Assembly (NCBI RefSeq): GCF_001632775.1
Contig: NZ_CP015249.1
Span: 2,336,686 to 2,400,685 of the forward strand
Source of the DNA: Dokdonella koreensis DS-123
Lineage (GTDB): Bacteria; Pseudomonadota; Gammaproteobacteria; Xanthomonadales; Rhodanobacteraceae
Reading direction: 5' to 3'
DNA length: 64,000 nt
In this document: positions 26,566 to 33,360 of the stretch, in pieces
Position numbering within the stretch: position 1 is the first letter of the stretch
Layout: the number at the start of each line of letters is the position of its first letter
The notes under the pieces: generated by a model
What the model was told of the DNA's origin: nothing
What the model saw: the letters and a program-made list of their open reading frames with translations, nothing else
Database searches by the model: none
Translations under genes and position numbers: made by a program

Positions 26566-27513
26566 TCAGGCGCCGGCGGCGGCCTTCTGCCGATCCAGCC
26601 AGACTTCCAGGCCCTGGGCATTGAGCTCCAGGTCCATCGCCAGCAGCGCGCGCATCGGGCCTTCCGCCAGCGGACTGCCGTGGGCGACTGCTCGCGACAG
26701 GTACAACGCCGCCAGGTCCTCGACGATGCGCGCATGACGATCGGCCGCATTGGCATGCCTGCCGGCGATCGCGACCATGGCGTCGATCTGCTCGATCAGG
26801 TCGCGCCCGAGCCGCTCGATGTCCTCGACGCGGCTGTAGTGCGTCAGGTACATCGCCGCGGGCCGATAGGCCAGCAGGCGCCGGATCGAGGCCTTGAGCG
26901 CTTCCGGGTCGAACTGCACCGGCGTGGTCGTCGGCACGATCAAGGCACCGCGCGGGCTGTCGAACTCGCGGTACGAGAGCCCGAAGGTATCGCCGGTGAA
27001 GAACGCCCGGCTGCGCGCGTCCCACACGCACAGGTGGTGGTAGGCGTGCCCGGGCGTGTCCAGGCACAGCAGCGGCCGGCCGGCCAGATCGACCTGGTGG
27101 CCGTCGCCGGCCTCGACGACGCGTTCGGGCGGCACCGGGACGAGGTCGCCGTAGGTGCGCCGCACCTCGTCCTCGCCGTAGACCGCCGCTGCGCCGGCGA
27201 CGAGCTTGGCCGGATCGATCATGTGCCGCGCGCCGCGCGGGTGCACGGCCAGGCGCGCACCCGGCAGCCGCTCGAGCAAGGCGCCGGCACCGCCGGCATG
27301 GTCCAGATGCACGTGGGTCAGGATCACCCAGTCCACGTCGGCCGGCGTCAGGCCTTTCGCCGCGAGCGCGTCGAGCAGCGCCGGCACCGAAGCGTTGGTG
27401 CCGGTGTCGACGAAGGCCGCGCGCCCGGCCTCGACGATCAGGTGGCTGGCGTCGAAACGCGGCCGGCAGAAGCCGGTATCGATCGCGCTGATGCCGTGGT
27501 CGAAGTCCGTCAC
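26566..27513 (-). CDS. Metallo-beta-lactamase-fold hydrolase
   Basis: A 315-residue enzyme of the MBL superfamily. The metal-binding motif is HVHLDHAGG (about residues 66-74), with a further His in DTPGHAYHH, an Asp in FFTGDTFGLSY and a His in YLTHYSR. These supply all ligands for a dinuclear site. A C-terminal helical domain of about 100 residues follows. Substrate unknown; the layout is that of glyoxalase II-like or lactonase-like hydrolases. It begins four bases after the M20 peptidase stop, so the two form an operon. Confidence 0.88.
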   Translation of the reverse strand: MTDFDHGISAIDTGFCRPRFDASHLIVEAGRAAFVDTGTNASVPALLDALAAKGLTPADVDWVILTHVHLDHAGGAGALLERLPGARLAVHPRGARHMIDPAKLVAGAAAVYGEDEVRRTYGDLVPVPPERVVEAGDGHQVDLAGRPLLCLDTPGHAYHHLCVWDARSRAFFTGDTFGLSYREFDSPRGALIVPTTTPVQFDPEALKASIRRLLAYRPAAMYLTHYSRVEDIERLGRDLIEQIDAMVAIAGRHANAADRHARIVEDLAALYLSRAVAHGSPLAEGPMRALLAMDLELNAQGLEVWLDRQKAAAGA

Positions 27514-27517
27514 GGCT

Positions 27518-28996
27518 TCAGCAGCAGCCGTCGCCGCCCTTGACCGTGTGCGCGCCGCTCGCGGCGACGCCGCGGGTCAGCCCCTGCTCGCTGGCGCGGT
27601 AGTGATCGGCGATCACCTGCGCCACCGCCGCGCTGACGCGCTTGCCGGTCGGGATGTGCAGGAACTCGTTCGGCCCGTGCGCGTTGGAGTGCGGGCCGAG
27701 CACGCCGGTGATCAGGAACTGCGCGCCAGGGAACTTCTCGCCGAGCATGCCCATGAACGGAATCGAGCCGCCCTCGCCCATGTAGGCCGGCGGTGGGCCG
27801 AAGTAGGTGCGCGAGGCCGCGTCGACCGACTGCTCCAGCCACGGCGCGAGGGCCGGCGCGTTCCAGCCGCTGCCGGCCTTTTCCAGGTCGAACGTGACCT
27901 TGGCACCGTACGGCGGATCGTTCTCCAGCAGGTTCTTGAGGAACTCGCCGGCCTTCACCGCGTCGAGCGTCGGCGGCAGGCGCAGCGACAGCTTGACCGA
28001 CGTGAACGGCCGCAGCACGTTGCCGGCCGAGTCCAGCGGCGGGATGCCGCCGACGCCGGTCACCGACAACGCCGGCCGCCAGGTCCGGTTGAGCACCAGC
28101 TCGCCGATGTCCGCGTTCATCGGCACCATGCCCTCGACGAACGGGAACTTCGAGTACACGTCCGTGCCGAGCACCTGGGCGGCGTCGGCCGCCTGCGCGA
28201 GGCGCTGTGCCGGGATCTCCACGTAGAGGTCCTTCGGACGGATCGCGCCGGTCGTCTCGTCCTCCAGGCGCGAGAGCACCTGGCGCAGGATGCGGAAGCT
28301 GGAGGCGACCACGCCGGAGGCATCGCCCGAATGCACGCCTTCCTCCAGCACCTTCACCGTCAGGTTGCCGCCGGTCATGCCGCGCAGCGACGTGGTCAGC
28401 CACATCTGCTCGTAGTTGCCGCAGCCCGAATCCAGGCAGACGATCAGCGACGGCTTGCCGATGCGCTCGGCCAGGTGGTCCACGTAGTACGGCAGGTCGT
28501 AGCTGCCGGACTCCTCGCAGGCTTCGATCATGACCACGCAGCGGCTGTGCGGCAGCTGCTGTGCCTGCAGCGCCAGGATCGCCGCGAGCGAGCCGAAGAT
28601 CGCATAGCCGTCGTCGGCGCCGCCGCGCCCGTAGAGCTTGTCGCCCTCGATGACCGGGGTCCAGGGGCCCAGGTGCTCGGCCCAGCCGGTCATCTCCGGC
28701 TGCTTGTCCAGGTGGCCGTAGAGCAGCACGCAGTCCTCGCCCTGGCCGGGGATCTCGATGAAGATCAGCGGCGTGCGGCCCGGCAGCCGCACCACGTCCA
28801 GCTGCATGCCGGGAATCGGCTGCGCGCGCGCCCACGCCTCCATCAGCGCCACCGCCCGGTCCATGTGACCGTGCTCGGCCCATTGCGCGTCGAACATCGG
28901 CGACTTGTTCGGGATCTTGATGTACTCGACCAACTGCGGAACGATCTGCTCGTCCCACAGGGTCCCGACGTAGCGGCTGATTTCGCGCGTATCCAT
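27518..28996 (-). CDS. M20 family metallopeptidase (dipeptidase)
   Basis: A 492-residue cytosolic zinc dipeptidase of the M20 family. Metal and catalytic residues: LLYGHLDKQPE (His and catalytic Asp), GRGGADDGY (bridging Asp), EACEESGSYD (catalytic and metal Glu), LDSGCGNY and a late GPHSNAHGPNE His. A dimerisation domain is inserted in the middle. The C-terminus ends in GGDGCC, an unusual vicinal Cys pair. No signal peptide. It is followed directly by the MBL hydrolase gene. Confidence 0.93.
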   Translation of the reverse strand: MDTREISRYVGTLWDEQIVPQLVEYIKIPNKSPMFDAQWAEHGHMDRAVALMEAWARAQPIPGMQLDVVRLPGRTPLIFIEIPGQGEDCVLLYGHLDKQPEMTGWAEHLGPWTPVIEGDKLYGRGGADDGYAIFGSLAAILALQAQQLPHSRCVVMIEACEESGSYDLPYYVDHLAERIGKPSLIVCLDSGCGNYEQMWLTTSLRGMTGGNLTVKVLEEGVHSGDASGVVASSFRILRQVLSRLEDETTGAIRPKDLYVEIPAQRLAQAADAAQVLGTDVYSKFPFVEGMVPMNADIGELVLNRTWRPALSVTGVGGIPPLDSAGNVLRPFTSVKLSLRLPPTLDAVKAGEFLKNLLENDPPYGAKVTFDLEKAGSGWNAPALAPWLEQSVDAASRTYFGPPPAYMGEGGSIPFMGMLGEKFPGAQFLITGVLGPHSNAHGPNEFLHIPTGKRVSAAVAQVIADHYRASEQGLTRGVAASGAHTVKGGDGCC

Positions 28997-29243
28997 GGGA
29001 GCTCCGAAACGGATGAAACGGTCATTCTATCGCGCCATCCGCACCGGGTAGGAAATCTCCTACCGGGGCCAGGAAATGTCGCACCACGCGCACCGGCAAC
29101 GACGCACGCCCTGCAGGGCCATCGGGCCGACGTGCACGGATCGGCGGATCGATAGGCTTTCCGTTACCGCGCCACCGGCCCATCGCCGACGCGGCAACCC
29201 CGACGCCGCCATCCGGCGGCACCCAACGGAAAAGGAGCATCCC

Positions 29244-29552
29244 ATGAACATGATTCGTCATTCCCTCGCGGCACTGGCTCTCGGTTTCGCCCTGGCCCTG
29301 CCCGGCACCGTCGGCGCGGTGGACATCAACAGCGCCGATGCCCAGACGCTGGCCGAGGAGCTGCACGGCATCGGCCTGGCGAAGGCCGAGGCGATCGTCG
29401 CCTACCGCGAGGCCAACGGCCCGTTCACCAGCGCCGAGGACCTGGCCAAGGTCAAGGGCGTCGGCGCGGCCACCGTCGAGAAGAACCGCGATGCGATCCA
29501 GGTCGGCGGCGGCAAGCCGAAGGCCGGTCGCACCGTCGCCCGGAACGACTGA
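29244..29552 (+). CDS. comEA: ComEA-like helix-hairpin-helix DNA-binding protein
   Basis: A 102-residue secreted protein. A Sec signal peptide covers about residues 1-25 (ending VGAVD). The mature part is a tandem HhH unit: VDINSADAQTLAEELHGIGLAKAEAI and then FTSAEDLAKVKGVGAATVEKN. This matches ComEA, the periplasmic DNA receptor that pulls DNA in during natural transformation. AAAGGAG precedes the ATG. Other competence genes are not adjacent. Confidence 0.92.
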   Translation: MNMIRHSLAALALGFALALPGTVGAVDINSADAQTLAEELHGIGLAKAEAIVAYREANGPFTSAEDLAKVKGVGAATVEKNRDAIQVGGGKPKAGRTVARND

Positions 29553-29565
29553 ACCGGCATCGCCC

Positions 29566-29604
29566 GGCCCGCTCCACGCGCCCGCGCAGCGCGTGGAGCG
29601 GGCC
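29566..29604 (+). terminator. Long perfect hairpin after comEA
   Basis: A 16-bp perfect stem (starting GGCCCGCTCCACGCGC) encloses a 7-base loop and begins 13 bases after the stop codon. No T-tract. It is very stable. Confidence 0.65.
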
Positions 29605-29662
29605 CCGGGAGACCGCCCCGCGGAACGTCCCGGCCACCGGCCGCCTCCGGGATCGAGCGTGC

Positions 29663-29668
29663 TAAACT
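29663..29668 (+). promoter_or_regulatory. Candidate -10 element for the SET/GNAT operon
   Basis: TAAACT in the context GTGCTAAACTCC, 31 bases before the first start codon. No clear -35; weak evidence. Confidence 0.35.
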
Positions 29669-29698
29669 CCGCGCCCGCCGAGCGGCGGTGGTGCACGC

Positions 29699-30160
29699 AT
29701 GATTCTCCCCAGCTATCACATCGGCCCGTCGTCTATCGCGGGCGCGGGCCAGGGCTTGTTCATCGATGAACCGGTGGCACGCGGGCGCCTGCTCGTCGCG
29801 CCTGACGCGATCGACCGCGTCTATCGCTTCGACGAGATCGCCGGCCGGCCCGATGCGGCCCGCCTGCTGCCGGCGACCGTGCGCTGGTTCGAGGACCGCT
29901 ACACGGTCTCGCTCGACTGGCCGGACGAGTGCTACGTCAACCACGCCTTCGAACCGACCGGCCTGTGGCATCTGGGCTTCGTCTTCGCCGCGGCCGACCT
30001 GGCCGCCGGCACTGAAATCACCGTCGACTACCGGCACCTGCTCGCCCCGGGGCAGGAAGAGGACTTCCGCGACACGCGGACCGGTCAGTCGATCATCGGC
30101 TACACCTGGCAGGAAAGCCTGGCCCACTCGACACGCGAACTCGCCGCGTTGCTCGCCTGA
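29699..30160 (+). CDS. Small SET-domain protein (putative protein-lysine methyltransferase)
   Basis: A 153-residue protein made of one SET domain. Recognisable parts: GPSSIAGAGQGLFIDEPVARG (the G-x-G SAM-binding start), CYVNHAFEPTG (the NH-S/x-x-x-P knot) and AAGTEITVDY (the GEEI-x-x-DY motif with the catalytic Tyr). SET domains transfer methyl groups from S-adenosylmethionine to lysine. The target is unknown. First gene of a compact plus-strand operon with the next start 13 bases downstream. Confidence 0.88.
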   Translation: MILPSYHIGPSSIAGAGQGLFIDEPVARGRLLVAPDAIDRVYRFDEIAGRPDAARLLPATVRWFEDRYTVSLDWPDECYVNHAFEPTGLWHLGFVFAAADLAAGTEITVDYRHLLAPGQEEDFRDTRTGQSIIGYTWQESLAHSTRELAALLA

Positions 30161-30173
30161 TCGGCTGCCACTC

Positions 30174-30698
30174 ATGATCGCGATACCCGTCCTCGAAACC
30201 GAACGCCTGCGCCTGACCCAGCTCGGTGAACACCATTTCGAAACCTATGCCGCGATGCTCGCCGACGAGTCGAGCACGCGCTTCATCGGCGACGGGCTTC
30301 CGCTCGACCGCATGAATGCCTGGCGCTCGATGGCGATGCTGCTCGGCCACTGGGTGCTGCGCGGCTACGGCATGTGGGCGGTGGAGCTGCGCGAGACCGG
30401 CCAGTTCGTCGGCCGCGTCGGGCTGCACAATCCCGACGGCTGGCCGGACGTGGAACTGGGCTGGATGCTCGCGCCCGCCCACCGCCACCACGGCTATGCC
30501 ACCGAGGCGGCGGCCGGCGTGCTGCGCCACGCGTTCGATACGCTGGGCTTTGCGCGCGTCATCAGCCTGATCCGCGTCGAGAACAGTGCCTCCGAGCGTG
30601 TCGCGCGGCGCCTGGGCGGCCGGCAGAACACGACGGTCGATTTCCTCGGCAAGGCGACCCTCGTCTATACCTACTATCCGTCGGAAACCGACGGCTGA
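30174..30698 (+). CDS. GNAT-family N-acetyltransferase (RimJ/RimL-like)
   Basis: A 174-residue acetyltransferase. The opening VLETERLRLTQL is typical of the RimJ/RimL branch. The acetyl-CoA loop is seen around APAHRHHGYATEAA (the R/Q-x-x-G-x-G/A motif), followed by the N-x-x-S-x-RVARRLGG helix that binds CoA. Members acetylate protein N termini or small amines. It lies between SET and HutD genes with very short spacers. Confidence 0.92.
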   Translation: MIAIPVLETERLRLTQLGEHHFETYAAMLADESSTRFIGDGLPLDRMNAWRSMAMLLGHWVLRGYGMWAVELRETGQFVGRVGLHNPDGWPDVELGWMLAPAHRHHGYATEAAAGVLRHAFDTLGFARVISLIRVENSASERVARRLGGRQNTTVDFLGKATLVYTYYPSETDG

Positions 30699-30706
30699 GC
30701 GCGCCG

Positions 30707-31348
30707 ATGCCGCCCGGTCCCGCGCCCGCAATGGTACGTCTGCGTGCAGCGGACTATCACCGCGTGCGCTGGAAGAACGATGGCGGCTGGACCACCGAGA
30801 TCGCGCTGCGCGATGCGCCCGGCGGCTTCCTCTGGCGCGTCAGCATCGCCGACATCGAGCGCGACGGCCCGTTCTCGCACTTTCCCGGCGTCGACCGCAT
30901 CCTGGTCCTGCTCGAAGGCAACGGCATCGAGCTGGACACCGACGCCGCGCTGCTGCAGCGCCTGGACCGGCGCTTCGCGCAGGTCGCCTTCCCGGGCGAG
31001 GCGCGCATCGACTGCCGGCTGCTGGCCGGCCCGACCCGCGACTTCAACGTGATGACCCGGCGCGGCGCCGTCGAGGCCGCCGTCGTCGCGCGCCCGCTGG
31101 TCGACTCGATGCTGCTGCACGGCCACCCCGGGGACGAATGGCTGGTCCACGTCCATGCCGGCACGGTCCTCGCCCAGCGCGGCGGCGAGCGCCTGGACGC
31201 GGCGACCGGCGACACGCTGCGGTTCGGCTTCGAGGACGACGCCGACAACCGCGTGGTACTGACCGGCAGCGGCGAGGTGATCCTGGTGCACCTGATGCCG
31301 CAGACCGGCCACGCCTCACATCCGACACCGGAGATCCGTGCGCGATGA
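30707..31348 (+). CDS. HutD/Ves family protein
   Basis: A 213-residue cupin-like protein of the HutD (Ves) family. Typical parts: RVRWKNDGGWTTEIAL near the N terminus, FLWRVSIADIERDGPFSHFPGVDRI, and DFNVMTRRG in the middle. HutD is linked to histidine utilisation in pseudomonads, where it tunes hut expression; no hut genes are nearby. Its ATG could also be 30731 (MVRLRAADYH). The stop overlaps the next start (ATGA). Confidence 0.88.
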   Translation: MPPGPAPAMVRLRAADYHRVRWKNDGGWTTEIALRDAPGGFLWRVSIADIERDGPFSHFPGVDRILVLLEGNGIELDTDAALLQRLDRRFAQVAFPGEARIDCRLLAGPTRDFNVMTRRGAVEAAVVARPLVDSMLLHGHPGDEWLVHVHAGTVLAQRGGERLDAATGDTLRFGFEDDADNRVVLTGSGEVILVHLMPQTGHASHPTPEIRAR

Positions 31349-32289
31349 ACCTTGCAGCCAGCGACCTGGTCGCCCCGCACGTGCCGGCCGACGCCGACCG
31401 GCTGGCTGCCGCCTTCGCACACCGGGAGCCGTTCCGCCACGTCGTCATCGACGATTTCCTCGCCGAAGCCTACGCGCGACGGCTGCTCGAGCAGTTCCCC
31501 GCGTTCGAGCGCGGCAACGCGCGCAACGAAGCCGGCGAACTCGGCGCCAAGTCCACGGTCGAGCGGATCCGCGGACTCGGCCCCGCCTATGCCGCACTCG
31601 ACGACCTGATCCAGACGCAGCCGTTCCTCGACCTGATCGGCCGCATCACCGGCATCGACGACCTGCTCTACGATCCCTGGTACTTCGGCGGCGGCACCCA
31701 CGAGAACCGCAGCGGCCAGGACCTGGACGCCCACATCGACTTCAACCGCCATCCGGTCGAATCCTGGCATCGGCGGCTCAACCTGATCGTCTATCTCAAC
31801 CCGGCCTGGCACGACGCCTGGGGCGGCTCGCTGGAACTGCATTCGGACCCGCGTTCGGACCGGGACCGCGTCACGACGATCACGCCGTTGTTCAATCGCT
31901 GCGTGATCTTCGAGACCACCGAATGGAGCTGGCACGGTTTCCCGCGCATCCGAATACCGGCCGAACACGCCGACGTCAGCCGTCGTTCGGTGGCGCTGTA
32001 CTTCTACACCCGCGATCGCCCGGCCGAGGAACAGGCCGCGACGCATTCGACGATCTACGTCGACCGGCCGCTGCCCGACCACATCCGCGCCGGCCGGACA
32101 CTCGACGAAGACGACGTGCAGACCCTGCGTGCCCTGCTCGGGCGGCGCGACCAGCACAACCAGCGCCTCTACCGCGACATCGCCACCCTCACCGAACAGC
32201 TGGAGCAGGCCAAGACCGCCATCCAGAACGGCCGGATGGGGCGCTGGGCCTATCTCGCACGACGCGTGCTGGCCCGGCTGAAGTCCTGA
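31345..32289 (+). CDS. 2-oxoglutarate/Fe(II) oxygenase with C-terminal coiled coil
   Basis: A 314-residue putative dioxygenase. The iron triad is seen as DAHIDFN (His-x-Asp) and EWSWHGF (distal His), with the 2-oxoglutarate-binding Arg in RRSVALYFYTRD. The double-stranded beta-helix region is about residues 110-225 and resembles prolyl-hydroxylase-like proteins (PF13640 type). The C-terminal 60 residues (RRDQHNQRLYRDIATLTEQLEQ in part) are helical and probably coiled coil, then basic. It is translationally coupled to hutD. The substrate is unknown. Confidence 0.85.
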   Translation: MNLAASDLVAPHVPADADRLAAAFAHREPFRHVVIDDFLAEAYARRLLEQFPAFERGNARNEAGELGAKSTVERIRGLGPAYAALDDLIQTQPFLDLIGRITGIDDLLYDPWYFGGGTHENRSGQDLDAHIDFNRHPVESWHRRLNLIVYLNPAWHDAWGGSLELHSDPRSDRDRVTTITPLFNRCVIFETTEWSWHGFPRIRIPAEHADVSRRSVALYFYTRDRPAEEQAATHSTIYVDRPLPDHIRAGRTLDEDDVQTLRALLGRRDQHNQRLYRDIATLTEQLEQAKTAIQNGRMGRWAYLARRVLARLKS

Positions 32290-32507
32290 CGCGCGGCGGG
32301 CGGCAACCGGGCGGCGCCGACGCACGCCGGCCCGGTGGTCGGCCTGCGGCTCCCGCATCCGGTGCGATCACGCACCTGGCCGAACGGTTCGCGTCCTCGT
32401 GCGGCTGCCCCGTACTCGCGGTTCCGACCGGAAGCTTGTGCGGCGCGTCTTTATCGCCGGCGTACGCCGACGTACAGTCGCGTCCCTTGCCGCTTGCGGA
32501 GACAGTC

Positions 32508-32972
32508 GTGCGCACGGTCAACGAATGGTTCGGCAACTACAGCCGCGACCACCAGAACCCGACCAACCGTTTCATCCATTGGATCTGCGTACCGGCGATC
32601 CTCTGGGCGGTCATTGCGGCGCTCTGGGTCATACCGGTTCCGGCCGCGATCGGCCGGCCGGGTTTCTGGGCGGGAATGGCGATGGTGCTGGCGTTCGCGT
32701 TCTACTGGCGGATGTCGCGGCCGGTCGCGCTGGCGATGCTGGTGGTGTTCGTCGTCATCGGCCTCGTGAACGAGGCGCTCTACCGCACATGGGGACCCAC
32801 CGACCTGCTTTGGCTGGCCGGCGGCGTCTTCGTGGTGGCCTGGATCGGCCAGTTCATCGGCCACCTGATCGAAGGCGCCCGGCCCTCGTTCTTCACCGAC
32901 CTGGCCTACCTGCTGATCGGCCCGGCCTGGCTGGCCGGCAAGGTCATGCGGCGGTTGCATATCGGCTATTGA
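32508..32972 (+). CDS. Mpo1-like (DUF962) membrane protein
   Basis: A 154-residue membrane protein of the Mpo1/YGL010w family, with about four hydrophobic helices. Conserved histidines are seen in NRFIHWICVP and GQFIGHLIEGARPSF, the pattern required for iron-dependent 2-hydroxy fatty acid dioxygenation in yeast Mpo1. The start is GTG 32508 with GGAGA in front; the open frame continues far upstream but with shadow-like composition. It may shorten hydroxylated fatty acids from sphingoid or LPS lipids. Confidence 0.85.
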   Translation: MRTVNEWFGNYSRDHQNPTNRFIHWICVPAILWAVIAALWVIPVPAAIGRPGFWAGMAMVLAFAFYWRMSRPVALAMLVVFVVIGLVNEALYRTWGPTDLLWLAGGVFVVAWIGQFIGHLIEGARPSFFTDLAYLLIGPAWLAGKVMRRLHIGY

Positions 32973-33090
32973 CTGGCCGCGGTCCGTTCATTGCGTCCTG
33001 TCGGCAGGCTCAGCACCACGTCGTGAGCGGCAGTGATCGCCGATACTATTCGACGTCTCTTCAACTGCGGAAGATCAATATAAAGAGCTT

Positions 33091-33329
33091 CCGCTCGCTG
33101 CGCGAGCGGGTGACTTTTTTCTTGGAAAAAGTCACCAAAACCGCCTGCGCTGACGCGAGCCGACGCGGCTGCGCCGCGCCGGTTCCCCGCGCTTCTCGGT
33201 CGATCAGGCACGCTGCCCCAACTCGCTTCGCTCAGACACGGGGCAGCTCTTCGGCCTGACCGACCTGCGATGCGCGGCTCGCTTCAGGCGCACAACGTCA
33301 AAAGCTGAGAGCAACAGCAACGGCAACAG
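33091..33329. repeat. Dispersed intergenic repeat, copy 2, with hairpins and hexamer tail
   Basis: This occupies most of the 388-base gap between the Mpo1 gene and the convergent RND gene. From left: an 8-bp hairpin CCGCTCGC/GCGAGCGG (33091-33109); an 11-bp palindrome GGTGACTTTTT/AAAAAGTCACC (33109-33136); a GC-rich linker; the core (33215-33297) that matches copy 1 at about 75 of 83 positions; and an AGCAAC-type hexamer tail (33310-33329). The palindrome could also act as a bidirectional terminator. Copies of this type are known to me from other Xanthomonadales, but I cannot verify that here. Confidence 0.75.
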
Positions 33330-33360
33330 AAAAAGAGGCGATGCCTCCGAACCTGGCGGC

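Noticed and set aside
33091-33297. Small ORFs in the repeat between Mpo1 and the RND permease (such as the one running through GGTGACTTTTT)
   Set aside because: They cross hairpins and a sequence repeated at another locus in which the frame is not kept; not genes.
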